Assembly: GCA_009693865.1 (NCBI GenBank)
Contig: SHWL01000032.1
Span: 1 to 33,069 of the forward strand
Direction: 5' to 3'
DNA from: Acetobacteraceae bacterium
Lineage (GTDB): Bacteria > Pseudomonadota > Alphaproteobacteria > Acetobacterales > Acetobacteraceae
DNA length: 33,069 bases
The position numbers and the translations under genes are program-made. This document shows positions 21,297 to 30,539 of this stretch, piece after piece (positions within the stretch are counted from its first letter, which is position 1; each line of letters opens with the position of its first letter). The notes under the pieces are model-generated. The model ran no database searches, was not told the DNA's origin, and worked only from the letters and a program-made list of their open reading frames with translations.

Positions 21297-24122
21297 CTAT
21301 TCGGCGGCCTCAGCGTAGGCCTCCAGCGGGGCGCAGGTGCAAACCAGGTTGCGGTCGCCATACACGTTGTCCACCCGCTTCACCGGCGGCCAGTATTTCG
21401 ACGCGGCGACAAACGGCAGCGGGAAGGCGGCCTGCTCCCGCGAGTACCCGTGTTTCCACACGGTCGCGGTCACCTCGCGCGCGGTGTGGGGTGCGTTTTT
21501 CAGCGGGTTGTCTTCCTTATCCATCTGGCCACCGGCGATGGCCGATATCTCACCCCGGATCGCGATCATCGCGTCGCAGAACCGGTCGAGCTCGGCTTTC
21601 GATTCGCTCTCGGTCGGTTCGATCATCAGCGTCCCCGCGACCGGCCAGGACATGGTGGGCGCGTGGTAGCCATAATCCTGCAAACGTTTGGCGATGTCCT
21701 CCACCATCACGCCGGCTTCGGCCTGAAAGCCGCGGCAATCGATAATGCACTCATGCGCCACCATGCCGCCCGCGCCGTGGTAAAGCACCGGGTAATGCGC
21801 TTTTAGTCTGACCGCGATATAATTGGCGTTGAGGATGGCCACCTGGGTCGCGCGTTTGAGGCCGGCGGGACCCATCATGCGGATATAGGCGTAGGAAATC
21901 GGCAGGATCAACGCGCTGCCGAAGCGCGCCGCGCAAACCGCGCCGGAATCAACCTCCAGCGGATCGCCCGGCAGGAACGGAACCAAATGCGCCGCGACGC
22001 CAATCGGTCCCACGCCCGGTCCTCCGCCGCCGTGCGGAATGCAAAACGTTTTATGCAAATTCAAATGACAAACATCCGCCCCAATCAATCCCGGCGAGGT
22101 CAGCCCCACCTGGGCGTTCATATTCGCCCCATCCATGTAAACCTGGCCGCCAGCCTCATGCGCGATCGCACATATGTCGCGAATTTCGGACTCGAACACC
22201 CCGTGAGTCGAAGGGTAGGTGATCATCAACGCCGACAACCGTTCGCGGTAATGAGCGACCTTCGCCCGCAGATCGGCGAGATCGACATTGCCCTCGCGAT
22301 CGCAACCGACCACCACGACCTGCAATCCCACCATCGCGGCGCTGGCGGGATTAGTGCCATGGGCCGACGATGGGATCAGGCAGATATTTCGAAAACCCTC
22401 ACCGCGTGACTGATGCCAACGTTGGATCGCAAGCAAGCCTGAATATTCACCTTGCGATCCGGCGTTCGGTTGCAGCGAAATAGCCGAGAACCCGGTGATT
22501 TCCCGTAACCAATCGGCGAGAGTTTGGATCAACGCGCGATAACCCTCAGTCTGATCTTCTGGCGCGAAAGGGTGCATATCCGTGAAGCCGGGGAACCCGA
22601 TCGGGATCATTTCGGCGGTCGCGTTCAATTTCATCGTGCAGGAGCCGAGGGGAATCATGGAACGGTTCAAGGCGATGTCCTTGTCCTCGAGCCGTTTCAG
22701 ATAGCGGAGCATCTCGTGTTCTGAATGATAGCGGTTGAAAACCGCCTGAGGCAGTAAAGGTCCAACGCGGGACGCCGAGACCGGCAATCCGTTGGCGGCG
22801 CCCGATAACGGCGCACCCAAGATCGAGGCCAGCACCATAAGGTCGTCGCGCGTGACCGTTTCGTCCAGCGCGATCGCGACCGCGCCGTCATCGACGCGGC
22901 GAAAATTAAATCCTGCCTCTCGCGCCGCGGTCAGCATCGCGTCCGGCGAGGCGCATTCCACCTCGATCGTATCGAAGAAGGAGTCATGACGGATACGATG
23001 GCCGCCCCGATCCGCGCAATCCGCCAGTAACCGGGCCTGCAGGTTCACCCGACCGGCGATCCGGCGCAGTCCCTCGGGGCCATGCCAAACGGCGAACATT
23101 CCGGCCATGACGGCCAGCAACACCTGCGCGGTGCAGATGTTCGAGGTCGCCTTTTCGCGGCGGATATGTTGCTCGCGTGTCTGCAACGCCAGCCTCATCG
23201 CTGGTTCTCCGGCCGCGTCGACCGACACACCCACAAGGCGTCCCGGCATATGGCGCTTATAGGCATCGCGCGTCGCGAAAAACGCGGCGTGCGGCCCGCC
23301 AAACCCCATCGGCACGCCAAAGCGTTGCGAGGATCCGATCACGATATCGGCTCCCATCAACGCCGGCGATTTCAACACCGTCAACGCCAGCGGGTCCGCC
23401 GCCACGATCGCCAGAGCGCCCTGTGCCTTCGCCGCGGCGATGTCCGCCGTCAGATCGCGAACCTCACCCGTAGAGCCCGGGTACTGCAGCAGGATCGCGA
23501 AGGGCGTGCCCTCGCCCATGCGTCCCAGGGACAGGCCCAACGCGCGAGCCCGCGTTGTCAGCACGGTCCTGGTCTGCGGATGTACGTCATCGGCGACGGC
23601 GATCGTATCGGATTTTGTCTTGCTGATGGCATGGGCCATCGCCATCGCCTCGGCCGCCGCTGTCGCCTCGTCCAACATCGACGCGTTGGCGATTTCCATT
23701 CCGGTCAGTTCGCAAATCAGCGTTTGAAAGTTTACCAGGGCTTCCAGGCGGCCCTGCGCGATTTCCGCCTGGTACGGCGTATAGGCCGTGTACCAGCCGG
23801 GGTTTTCCAGAACATTTCGAAGTATGACCGGTGGCGTGACGGTGCCGTGATAGCCCATGCCGATCAGCGACTTCTTCACGACATTGCGTGCTGCCAGGCC
23901 CCGCAATTCGGCGATCGCCGCGGCTTCGTCGACCGCTGGCGGCAAATTCATCGCCTGATTGGAACGGATCGATTCCGGCACGGCCGCCGCCGCGCCGTCG
24001 TCCAGGCTGACACGGCCAATGGCGCGGAGCATCGCGGAGATGTCCGCGTCGGATGGGCCGATATGGCGGGAGACGAACCGGTCCGCCGCCTCAAGTTCCG
24101 CGAGCGTCGCGAGCGGGTCCAT
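21297..24122 (-). CDS. gcvP: Glycine dehydrogenase (decarboxylating), P protein
   Basis: The product has 941 residues, the usual size for the fused (alpha-beta) P protein. It opens with [20 protein letters not shown] and [12 protein letters not shown], the standard N-terminus. The PLP lysine lies in [20 protein letters not shown] (Lys near residue 691). [20 protein letters not shown] and [14 protein letters not shown] are other P-protein hallmarks. It decarboxylates glycine and passes the aminomethyl group to the lipoyl arm of GcvH. The start at 24122 is two bases after the gcvH stop (TGAGCATG). The frame stays open to 24467, but that extension is antisense-frame gcvH sequence, Arg-rich and not part of the protein. 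It is the last gene of gcvT-gcvH-gcvP. Confidence 0.97.
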   Translation of the reverse strand: MDPLATLAELEAADRFVSRHIGPSDADISAMLRAIGRVSLDDGAAAAVPESIRSNQAMNLPPAVDEAAAIAELRGLAARNVVKKSLIGMGYHGTVTPPVILRNVLENPGWYTAYTPYQAEIAQGRLEALVNFQTLICELTGMEIANASMLDEATAAAEAMAMAHAISKTKSDTIAVADDVHPQTRTVLTTRARALGLSLGRMGEGTPFAILLQYPGSTGEVRDLTADIAAAKAQGALAIVAADPLALTVLKSPALMGADIVIGSSQRFGVPMGFGGPHAAFFATRDAYKRHMPGRLVGVSVDAAGEPAMRLALQTREQHIRREKATSNICTAQVLLAVMAGMFAVWHGPEGLRRIAGRVNLQARLLADCADRGGHRIRHDSFFDTIEVECASPDAMLTAAREAGFNFRRVDDGAVAIALDETVTRDDLMVLASILGAPLSGAANGLPVSASRVGPLLPQAVFNRYHSEHEMLRYLKRLEDKDIALNRSMIPLGSCTMKLNATAEMIPIGFPGFTDMHPFAPEDQTEGYRALIQTLADWLREITGFSAISLQPNAGSQGEYSGLLAIQRWHQSRGEGFRNICLIPSSAHGTNPASAAMVGLQVVVVGCDREGNVDLADLRAKVAHYRERLSALMITYPSTHGVFESEIRDICAIAHEAGGQVYMDGANMNAQVGLTSPGLIGADVCHLNLHKTFCIPHGGGGPGVGPIGVAAHLVPFLPGDPLEVDSGAVCAARFGSALILPISYAYIRMMGPAGLKRATQVAILNANYIAVRLKAHYPVLYHGAGGMVAHECIIDCRGFQAEAGVMVEDIAKRLQDYGYHAPTMSWPVAGTLMIEPTESESKAELDRFCDAMIAIRGEISAIAGGQMDKEDNPLKNAPHTAREVTATVWKHGYSREQAAFPLPFVAASKYWPPVKRVDNVYGDRNLVCTCAPLEAYAEAAE

Positions 24123-24124
24123 GC

Positions 24125-24511
24125 TCACAACGTTTCCAAATATTCGTCGTAGGCTTCCTGGTCCATCAATTCCTCGAACGTGGCGGGATCGTCGAGTTCC
24201 AGTTTGAAGAACCAACCCTCGCCCTCCGCGTCGTTGTTGACGATTTCGGGATCTTCCACGATCGTTTCGTTGATCTCGGCGACGCGGCCGGTCAGCGGCG
24301 AATACACGTCCGATGCCGCTTTGACGCTTTCGACGACGGCGCACGCCTCGCCCGCCACGACCTCCCGCTCCAGCTCCGGCAGTTCGACGAACACCAGTTC
24401 GCCCAGTTGCTGTTGCGCGTGATCGGTGATGCCGACGGTGACGATGTCGCCATCCAAACGTACCCATTCATGATCTTTGGTGTAACGCGTGTCGGAATTC
24501 TTGGCTGGCAT
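24125..24511 (-). CDS. gcvH: Glycine cleavage system H protein
   Basis: The product has 128 residues. [20 protein letters not shown] and [20 protein letters not shown] are classic GcvH. The lipoylation site is Lys64 in [17 protein letters not shown]. The C-terminus [20 protein letters not shown] is complete. It carries the aminomethyl intermediate between P, T and L proteins. The start is the ATG at 24511 with AAGGG eight bases upstream; a TTG at 24529 in the same frame overlaps the gcvT end and is less likely. The gene lies 14 bases after gcvT and two bases before gcvP. No lipoamide dehydrogenase gene is in the cluster, so the L protein is supplied from elsewhere. Confidence 0.97.
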   Translation of the reverse strand: MPAKNSDTRYTKDHEWVRLDGDIVTVGITDHAQQQLGELVFVELPELEREVVAGEACAVVESVKAASDVYSPLTGRVAEINETIVEDPEIVNNDAEGEGWFFKLELDDPATFEELMDQEAYDEYLETL

Positions 24512-24525
24512 GGGAACAACCCTTA

Positions 24526-25650
24526 TCAACGGACGTAACGATGGGGAACAAACGGCAGCGGAACGACGGTGGCGGGCAAAGGCTTGCCGCGCACCATCAA
24601 AGACAATTTCGATCCGTCATCGGAAAAATCGTTCCGGACATAGCCCATGGCCATCGGCCCGTTCAGCGTCGGCCCAAATCCACCCGAGGTAATCTCTCCG
24701 ATCAATTCCTGCCCGTCCGGGGTCAGGATCACGGTATGCTCGCGCGCCGGAGCGCGGCCATCGGGGCGAATCCCAACGCGGCGGCGTGGCGGACCGTTGT
24801 CCAAATGCGCGCGAATGGCCGGCCCGCCCAGAAAATCCCAGGACATCTTGCGGCGCTTGGAGATAGCCCAGGTAAGGCCGGCTTCGATGGGAGAAGTGGT
24901 CTCGCCGATGTCGTTACCATAAAGACAAAGGCCGGCTTCCAACCGCAAGGAATCTCGCGCACCCAGACCGGCCGGTATGAGATCCGGCTGTTCCAGCAAC
25001 CGATTCGCCAACGTGACCGCCATTTCTCCCGGCACCGACATTTCGAACCCATCCTCGCCGGTGTAGCCGGAGCGCGATACAAGACCCGGCACGCCCGCGA
25101 TGTCGCAGCGCGCGACACCCATGAACGGCAATGCCGCCGCGGCTGGCGCGAGCCGAGCCATGATCCCGGCCGCGGCGGGCCCCTGCAAGGCCAGCAGCGC
25201 GCGATCCGTCAGCACTGTTACCGGCGTCACGGTGCCGATATGCGCGAAATCGACGGCCTTGCGGCTGGCATTAACGACCAGGAACAGCCCCTCCTCGCCA
25301 AGATTGGCAACCATGAGGTCGTCGAGGATCCCGCCGGATTCGGTGGTCAGCAGCGTGTAGCGTTGCCGCCCGGGTCGAAGCCCGGAAATATCGCCACAAA
25401 CCAGATGTTCCAGCAGCCCGGCCGCGCCCGCGCCATGCAACATCGCCTGCCCCATGTGCGAAACGTCGAACAACGCGGCTTTTTCCCGGCAATACAGATG
25501 CTCGGCCATCACGCCGCCTTTGCAACGTTCCGCCATGGCCCCCGCGAAATCGTATTGCACCGGCATCGAATAACCCGCGAATGGCACCATGCGGGCGCCG
25601 TGCTCCCGGTGCCAGGTATCGAGTGGGGTCGTAAGTATGGTTTCTGGCAC
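24526..25650 (-). CDS. gcvT: Aminomethyltransferase (glycine cleavage T protein)
   Basis: The product has 374 residues. TTPLDTWHREHGARMVPFAG and SMPVQYDFAG form the N-terminus. AALFDVSHMGQAMLHG and the folate-binding core ARCDIAGVPGLVSRSGYTGE are diagnostic, and LRLEAGLCLYGNDI is the other conserved T-protein block. It transfers the C1 unit from the lipoyl-bound aminomethyl group to tetrahydrofolate, releasing ammonia. The start codon is GTG at 25650, preceded by GGAGG (25656-25660) at a five-base spacing; no ATG fits better. It is the first gene of the operon and is preceded by the tandem glycine riboswitch 50 bases upstream, so expression should rise when glycine is abundant. Confidence 0.97.
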   Translation of the reverse strand: MPETILTTPLDTWHREHGARMVPFAGYSMPVQYDFAGAMAERCKGGVMAEHLYCREKAALFDVSHMGQAMLHGAGAAGLLEHLVCGDISGLRPGRQRYTLLTTESGGILDDLMVANLGEEGLFLVVNASRKAVDFAHIGTVTPVTVLTDRALLALQGPAAAGIMARLAPAAAALPFMGVARCDIAGVPGLVSRSGYTGEDGFEMSVPGEMAVTLANRLLEQPDLIPAGLGARDSLRLEAGLCLYGNDIGETTSPIEAGLTWAISKRRKMSWDFLGGPAIRAHLDNGPPRRRVGIRPDGRAPAREHTVILTPDGQELIGEITSGGFGPTLNGPMAMGYVRNDFSDDGSKLSLMVRGKPLPATVVPLPFVPHRYVR

Positions 25651-25700
25651 AAAGGCCTCCGCTCAAGGTCATGCCTCCGGCGGATTGCCGGCGGTTTGAC

Positions 25701-25881
25701 CCCCCTCTGTCGCGGAACCTGAGAGATTCAGGGCTTAAGACCCCTTACTCCGTCGGTGCGTCACGCACGTTCGCGCGTGACGGCTTTCCAGAGATCCCTG
25801 TTCCCCGCGCGGTCCCTGTTGCCTGAGCGTTTCCGGGGGCCGGTTGCGCCTTCGGCGGCGAGTCGAAACCCGCTCTCTCCC
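25701..25881 (-). promoter_or_regulatory. Tandem glycine riboswitch in the gcvT leader
   Basis: Read on the minus strand, aptamer 1 (25881-25784) begins GGGAGAGAGCGGG. It contains GCCGAAGGCGCAA and CGCTCAGGCAACAGGGAC and ends with CTCTGGAAAG. Aptamer 2 (25783-25701) contains a GTCACGC/GCGTGAC stem-loop, GCACCGACGGAGTAAG and CCTGAATCTCTCAGG and closes with CGACAGAGGGGG. These are the conserved blocks of both halves of the cooperative glycine riboswitch (gcvT motif). The 50 bases between its end and the GTG start contain a small CCGGC/GCCGG hairpin and the GGAGG site but no U-run, which suggests control of translation more than of termination. Confidence 0.95.
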
Positions 25882-25960
25882 GCGCCGGGTGGCTGGGACA
25901 GTCACACCCTGCCGGAAACCAGGTGGGGCGGCAAGGACGGATTTGGGGAGGCCGGCCCGA

Positions 25961-26533
25961 TCAGTCGTGAATGGCCAGCGACCATGCCTCGTCAGCCGGT
26001 CCAGGCGGTTCGCACCACATCGGCACGCAGTTGCGTGTTCGCCCGCTCATTTCAAGCTTCATGGCGGAGCGGAGGGCGCGGAAGACGGCGCCATGGGCTA
26101 CGACCAGGACCGCGGGCGGCTGGCTGATGGCCCGGTTCAGCCCTCCGACCACGCGGCGGCGCAGGATGTCGAAGCTTTCCGCGCCTTCCGGCGTCGCGTG
26201 ACCCGCGATCCATGCCGGAAACCACTCCGCCAGCGGCTGGCCTTCATGGACGCCCCAGCTCACCTCGCGCAAATCGGGCTCGATGATCACCTCCAGGCCA
26301 AGCGCTTCGGCGACAATCTCCGCCGTGACACGGGCGCGGGACAGCGGTGACGCGACAATCGAGGTAATGCCCCGGTTCCGCAGCCGCAGCGCCGCTTCCT
26401 TCGCCTGAAGCAGCCCGAGGTCGTTCAGGGGAATGTCGGCATTCCCCTGCGACAGGCCCTCACGGTTCCAGTCCGTTTCACCATGACGCAGATACCAGAA
26501 CGGCGTTTTCGAAATCGCGGGTTCGTTCGGCAT
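25961..26533 (-). CDS. Histidine phosphatase family protein (phosphoglycerate mutase-like)
   Basis: The product has 190 residues. The phosphohistidine motif is FWYLRHGETDWNREGLSQG (His17). IVASPLSRARVTAEIVAEAL follows. The acid residue is Glu90 in LREVSWGVHEGQP and the second catalytic His is His147 in VLVVAHGAVFRAL. The motif set and length are those of the cobalamin phosphatase/PGM-like phosphatase branch and are too short for the full cofactor-dependent mutase. The substrate is unknown. It starts four bases after the end of the GST gene upstream on the same strand, so the two are probably co-transcribed, and it ends about 80 bases before the glycine riboswitch. Confidence 0.9.
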   Translation of the reverse strand: MPNEPAISKTPFWYLRHGETDWNREGLSQGNADIPLNDLGLLQAKEAALRLRNRGITSIVASPLSRARVTAEIVAEALGLEVIIEPDLREVSWGVHEGQPLAEWFPAWIAGHATPEGAESFDILRRRVVGGLNRAISQPPAVLVVAHGAVFRALRSAMKLEMSGRTRNCVPMWCEPPGPADEAWSLAIHD

Positions 26534-26537
26534 CGTC

Positions 26538-27152
26538 TCAGGCGAGGCCTTCCGCCGCCAGGGTCCGCTGCACCGCGGGCCGCGCCAGCATCCGCTCCAG
26601 ATGCGCGGCGCAATTCAGGGGCAGTGCCATGTTGATACGCTTCGCCCAGAACTCGACATAAAAGATCGCGGAATCGGCGATGGAGAATTTGCCGACCGCA
26701 TAATCCTTGCCTTCCAGCGCCTCATTCAGCGCGGCGAAACCCTTTTCGGCGATTTCGGTGCCGCGCGCCTTCACCGCCGCTTCGTCCGCCGCGTTCGGCG
26801 CGAAATTGCCGGGACGGAAAATGCGCGTGAAGCCCTGCATGTGGATGGTCGCGACGCAGTAGTCCATCAGCTCCAACACCTTCGCCTGCTGGTCGATATT
26901 GTCAGGCAGCAGATTGGAGAAGGGGTGGGTGCGCGCGAGCCAATAGGCGATCGCCGGATACTCGGTGCGAATCGTGCCTTCGTCATCGATCAATGCCGGT
27001 ACTTTCGACTTCGGATTGATCGCCATGTACTCGGGCTTGTGCTGGGCGCCCTCGCGCAGATTGACCGAGATGCCTTCGTAAGGCTTGCCGATTTCTTCCA
27101 TCAGCACATGGATCCCGATCGAGCAAACGCCGGGTGCGAAGTAGAGTTTCAT
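26538..27152 (-). CDS. Glutathione S-transferase, beta-class-like
   Basis: The product has 204 residues. MKLYFAPGVCSIGIHVLMEE has the Cys10 of bacterial beta-class GSTs, which forms a mixed disulfide with glutathione. INPKSKVPALIDDEGTIRTE contains the cis-Pro (K-V-P), with the E-x-P-A-I element after it. The C-terminal helical domain includes KFSIADSAIFYVEFWAKRI with the N-capping/staple-like S-I-A-D motif. It is distinct from the GST at 11188. It starts 18 bases after the end of the NtaA-type monooxygenase and precedes the phosphatase by four bases. The three genes form a minus-strand group, and a role with the monooxygenase (conjugation of an oxidised product) is possible. Confidence 0.9.
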   Translation of the reverse strand: MKLYFAPGVCSIGIHVLMEEIGKPYEGISVNLREGAQHKPEYMAINPKSKVPALIDDEGTIRTEYPAIAYWLARTHPFSNLLPDNIDQQAKVLELMDYCVATIHMQGFTRIFRPGNFAPNAADEAAVKARGTEIAEKGFAALNEALEGKDYAVGKFSIADSAIFYVEFWAKRINMALPLNCAAHLERMLARPAVQRTLAAEGLA

Positions 27153-27170
27153 CGTCCTGATTCCCCTTTG

Positions 27171-28529
27171 TTAGCTGTATTTCCGCCATGACCCGACCTC
27201 GGGCCGGGCCAGCCCCAGATTTTCCCTCAACGTCGTGCCTTTGTAGTCGAGATGGTGCAACCCGCGCCGTTGCAACTCTGGCACGACCAGGCGGCTGAAG
27301 TCGTCGTACGTCCCGGGCACATGGGACGCAGCGATGACGAAGCCGTCGCAGGCGCGGTTGACGAACCATTCTTCCAGGCCATCGGCGACGTCTTTCGGGC
27401 TGCCGATGAAGCGCGGATGATCGTGGAATGTGCCGCGACGCGTGATGTCGATGAAATCGCGCGGCGTCGGCATCCGGTTGCCCAGTTCGCGCTTGAGCCG
27501 ATCGCGAGAGCCTTGCACGCCGGTCCAACTGTCGAGTTCTTCCTGCGTGAAGGGTTTGTCGATCGGCTGTTTCGAGAAATCGAAATTCAACACTTCCGAC
27601 AGCAACGAAAGACTGTCGATTTCCTTGGGTAGTTTATCGATCAGCGCGACTTTGTCCTCGGCCTCGGCGCGGGTTTCGGCGACAACGGGGTAAACGCCGG
27701 CGCAAACTTGCATTTCCTCCGGGTTCCGGCCAACCGCCGCGACCTTGGCCTTCAACGCGGCATAGTCGATCTTCGCGCGGTCGAAACTGTGATAGGCGAC
27801 GAACACGCATTCAGCCCAGCGAGCGGCGAAGCTGGTGCCTCGGCCGGATTGGCCGGCCTGGATGATGACCGGGTGGCCCTGGTCGGAGCGCGGCACGGTA
27901 AAGGGCCCGCGGGACTGGAAGAATTCGCCTTTATGGTCCAGGCGGTGGACTTTATCGGGATGCGCGAACAGACCGGTTTCGCGGTCGGCGACGATCGCGC
28001 CGTCTTCCCACGAGTCCCAGTGTCCCATGACGACTTCCATGAACTCGTCGGCGCGATCGTAACGGCGGTCGTGGTCCTGGTGCGAATTGTGGCCCATGTT
28101 GCGGGCCTCGCCGTCATTCATCGAGGTCACGACGTTCCATGCGGCGCGCCCGCCGGTCATCAGATCCAGCGTGGCGAACACGCGGGCGACATGAAACGGC
28201 TCGTAATACGTCGTGGAGAAGGTGGAGCCGAGGCCGAGTTTCTCGGTCGCCATGCCCATCACGGTGAGGATCGTGATCGGGTCCATCTTCACGCAGCGGA
28301 TGCCGTTGGCGACCGTGTGGGCGTGGTCGCCCGCGAACAGATCGGGCATCGCGAGGCGGTCGTCGAAAAACCCAAGATGGAATTTCCCCGCCTCCAACGC
28401 CCGTCCAATCCGCCGGTAATATTCCGCCGACGTGAAGTCCTGGGCGGCCTCCGGATGGCGCCACGATCCAACGAAGTTCGAGCAGTTCTGCGCCTGCAGG
28501 AACCCCACCAGAGTCATTTGCCGTGTCAT
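27171..28529 (-). CDS. LLM-class FMNH2-dependent monooxygenase (NtaA/SnaA/DszA family)
   Basis: The product has 452 residues, matching the nitrilotriacetate monooxygenase A/DszA group in length. MTLVGFLQAQNCSNFVGSWR begins the barrel. AGKFHLGFFDDRLAMPDL, STTYYEPFHVARVFATLDLM, then SGGRAAWN-type sequence (TGGRAAWNVVTSMNDGEARN) and HPVIIQAGQSGRGTSFAARW are the hallmark blocks. The flavin is reduced by a separate reductase, and no such gene is adjacent. Members cleave C-N or C-S bonds in amino-polycarboxylates, sulfones or similar compounds. The substrate here is not evident. It starts with ATG at 28529, 72 bases after tsf ends, and heads a possible operon with the GST and the phosphatase. Confidence 0.92.
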   Translation of the reverse strand: MTRQMTLVGFLQAQNCSNFVGSWRHPEAAQDFTSAEYYRRIGRALEAGKFHLGFFDDRLAMPDLFAGDHAHTVANGIRCVKMDPITILTVMGMATEKLGLGSTFSTTYYEPFHVARVFATLDLMTGGRAAWNVVTSMNDGEARNMGHNSHQDHDRRYDRADEFMEVVMGHWDSWEDGAIVADRETGLFAHPDKVHRLDHKGEFFQSRGPFTVPRSDQGHPVIIQAGQSGRGTSFAARWAECVFVAYHSFDRAKIDYAALKAKVAAVGRNPEEMQVCAGVYPVVAETRAEAEDKVALIDKLPKEIDSLSLLSEVLNFDFSKQPIDKPFTQEELDSWTGVQGSRDRLKRELGNRMPTPRDFIDITRRGTFHDHPRFIGSPKDVADGLEEWFVNRACDGFVIAASHVPGTYDDFSRLVVPELQRRGLHHLDYKGTTLRENLGLARPEVGSWRKYS

Positions 28530-28601
28530 TCGTCCATCCCTCGCGCGGTCCGGGTTGAGCTTACATGCCGGGGCGGAACTCGGGAAGAACAGGAACGGCG
28601 T

Positions 28602-29555
28602 TCAGGCGGTCGGTTGTGTGTCCGGCGGCTGAGCATCCGGCGGTGGCTGGATGGCCGCGGTGGCGGCGACCTCGGCGGCGAAGTCTTCCTTGGGCTTCTC
28701 GATGCCCTCGCCAAGCGCGAAACGGGCGAAGCCGGTGATCGTCGCATTGGCATCCTTGACGATCGCTTTCACCCGGCTCTTGCCATCATGCACCCACACC
28801 TGCTCCAGCAGCGCCACTTCCTCGTAGAACTTCTGGACGCGCCCTTCGACCATCTTGGCGATAACGTTGTCCGGACGGCCGGAGGCTTTCGCCTGATCCA
28901 TCAGAATCGTCTTTTCCCGCTCCAACGCCTCGGCCGAAACGCCGGAAATATCCAGCGCGTCAGGCCGCGACGCGGCGACATGCATGCCGATCTGGCGGCC
29001 AAGCGTATTGAGCGCGTCGTGGGCACCGTCCCCGGCGACGGCCGCGAGCACGCCAATCTTGCCCAGGGTGGGCTTGAGCGCGGCGTGAACATACGTCGCG
29101 ACGACGCCGTTCGGCACACTCAACACCTGGGCGCGGCGGAGGTTCATGTTCTCCCCGATCGTCGCGACCATGTGGGTCAGCTCTTCCGCGACCGAGCGGC
29201 CGGTGCCGGGGAACGGCGCGGCCTTGATCGCGTCAAGGCTGTCGCCAACTTCCAACGCGATGTTCGCGACGGTCTCCACGAAGGCCTGAAACACCGGATT
29301 GCGCGCGACGAAATCGGTTTCGGCGTTGACCTCGACCATGGCGGCACGGCCGGGCGCCGAGGCGACACCTACCAGGCCCTCGGCCGCGATGCGGCCCGAT
29401 TTCTTCGCGGCGGCGGCGAGGCCCTTCTTACGCAGCCAGTCGATCGCGGCCTCGATGTCGCCCGCGACCTCGATCAGCGCTTTCTTGCAGTCCATCATGC
29501 CCGCGCCCGTTTTGTCGCGCAGGTCCTTCACCAAAGCGGCGGTAATGTCAGCCAT
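28602..29555 (-). CDS. tsf: Translation elongation factor Ts
   Basis: The product has 317 residues. The N-terminal UBA-like module [20 protein letters not shown] and [20 protein letters not shown] is invariant EF-Ts. The first core domain has [16 protein letters not shown], which contains the T-D-F-V motif contacting EF-Tu. The second core domain and the [13 protein letters not shown]-like end ([17 protein letters not shown]) are present. The C-terminus extends beyond the usual FAAEV end by about 18 residues rich in Pro, Gln and Thr ([14 protein letters not shown]), so the protein is longer than the 283 residues of E. coli. GGAG precedes the ATG. It follows rpsB by 30 bases, the conserved order, and catalyses GDP release from EF-Tu. 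Confidence 0.97.
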   Translation of the reverse strand: MADITAALVKDLRDKTGAGMMDCKKALIEVAGDIEAAIDWLRKKGLAAAAKKSGRIAAEGLVGVASAPGRAAMVEVNAETDFVARNPVFQAFVETVANIALEVGDSLDAIKAAPFPGTGRSVAEELTHMVATIGENMNLRRAQVLSVPNGVVATYVHAALKPTLGKIGVLAAVAGDGAHDALNTLGRQIGMHVAASRPDALDISGVSAEALEREKTILMDQAKASGRPDNVIAKMVEGRVQKFYEEVALLEQVWVHDGKSRVKAIVKDANATITGFARFALGEGIEKPKEDFAAEVAATAAIQPPPDAQPPDTQPTA

Positions 29556-29585
29556 GTCGTCTCTCCGGGCTCAGGCGGTGGGGGC

Positions 29586-30350
29586 TCAGGCAGTCGCTTC
29601 GGCGGCGAGTTCGGCCGGCGGCAGTTCCTCGCGCGCGCCAATGTCGGCGCCCGAGGCCTGCATTTCGGCGCTGATCCCGTCCAGCACGGCGCCGGCCACC
29701 AGGTCGCAATACAGGGTGATGGCGCGGATCGCGTCATCGTTGCCCGGAATTGGGAAGGTCACGCCGGCCGGGTCAGAGTTGCTGTCCAGGATCGCCACGA
29801 CGGGAATGCCGAGCTTGGTGGCTTCCTCGACCGCCAGCTTTTCCTTGTTGGTGTCGATGATGAACAGAATGTCCGGCAGTCCGCCCATCTCCTTGATGCC
29901 ACCCAGAGCGCGCTCCAGCTTGTCCTGGTCGCGCGTGATGTTCAGGATTTCCTTCTTGGTCAGGCCGGAGGTGTTGCCCGCGACCATTTCCTCGATCTGG
30001 CGCAGCCGCTTGATCGAGCCGGTGATGGTCTTCCAGTTGGTCAGCGTGCCGCCGAGCCAGCGGTGGTTGACGTAGTACTGACCACAACGTTTGGCGGAGT
30101 CAGCGACATACTCGGAGGCGGCGCGCTTGGTGCCGACGAACAACACGCGGCCGCCGGCGGCGGTGACGTCGCGGATCGCCCGCAGCGCGCGGTCGAGCAT
30201 CGGGACGGTCTGCTGCAGATCGATGATGTGGACCTGGTTGCGGATACCAAAGAGGTATGACGCCATCCGCGGGTTCCAGCGGCGGGTGTGGTGGCCGAAG
30301 TGGACGCCGGCTTCAAGAAGCTGACGCATCGTGAAATCTGGCATCGCCAT
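29586..30350 (-). CDS. rpsB: 30S ribosomal protein S2
   Basis: The product has 254 residues. [20 protein letters not shown] and [20 protein letters not shown] are the universally conserved S2 start. [35 protein letters not shown] and [20 protein letters not shown] are the other S2 blocks, and the C-terminal acidic/Ala-rich tail is normal for alphaproteobacteria. GGAAGGA lies before the ATG at 30350; a second ATG at 30344 is possible. It sits in the small-subunit body near the bs1-binding region. rpsB-tsf forms one transcript. A structured leader upstream may allow autogenous control. Confidence 0.97.
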   Translation of the reverse strand: MAMPDFTMRQLLEAGVHFGHHTRRWNPRMASYLFGIRNQVHIIDLQQTVPMLDRALRAIRDVTAAGGRVLFVGTKRAASEYVADSAKRCGQYYVNHRWLGGTLTNWKTITGSIKRLRQIEEMVAGNTSGLTKKEILNITRDQDKLERALGGIKEMGGLPDILFIIDTNKEKLAVEEATKLGIPVVAILDSNSDPAGVTFPIPGNDDAIRAITLYCDLVAGAVLDGISAEMQASGADIGAREELPPAELAAEATA

Positions 30351-30371
30351 GAGCGATTTTCCTTCCTTGTC

Positions 30372-30417
30372 GTCCGGTTGAGCCTCCGCGGGGGTGGCTG
30401 GGGTTCCAGCACCGGAC
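30372..30417 (-). promoter_or_regulatory. Structured 5' leader hairpin upstream of rpsB (candidate S2 autoregulatory element)
   Basis: On the minus strand GTCCGGT (30417-30411) pairs with ACCGGAC (30378-30372), enclosing a perfect inner hairpin GCTGG-AACC-CCAGC (30410-30397) and a C-rich loop that includes GCGGAGG. The structure ends about 21 bases before the rpsB start codon, next to the AAGGAAGGA ribosome binding site. In E. coli, S2 represses rpsB-tsf through its 5' untranslated region. The position here fits such control, but the match is by place and not by a known alphaproteobacterial consensus. Confidence 0.4.
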
Positions 30418-30539
30418 CTGATCGCTCAGGAAAGGCGCCCCGCGTGTGAATTACCGCTCCCACCCGGGGGGAGTTCCCTGGGCAGGTGCGGCGGCGGGGG
30501 TATGGGGGAAGTGGGGGCGGAAGGCAAGGGCGGCGGCGG

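Noticed and set aside
24123-24467. N-terminal extension of gcvP by 115 residues
   Set aside because: The extension is Arg/Gly-rich and lies entirely over gcvH in another frame. The normal P-protein start [10 protein letters not shown] is at 24122.
25271-25672. ATG start at 25672 with a GGAGG just before it, in the gcvT leader
   Set aside because: It is out of frame with GcvT and yields an Arg-rich frame over the true coding sequence. A weak chance remains that it is a regulatory leader peptide, but nothing supports it.
27708-30260. 850-residue open frame on the plus strand across the monooxygenase, tsf and rpsB genes
   Set aside because: It is antisense to three well-supported genes, is rich in Arg, His, Gly and Val, and has no domain. 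High GC content keeps the opposite strand open.
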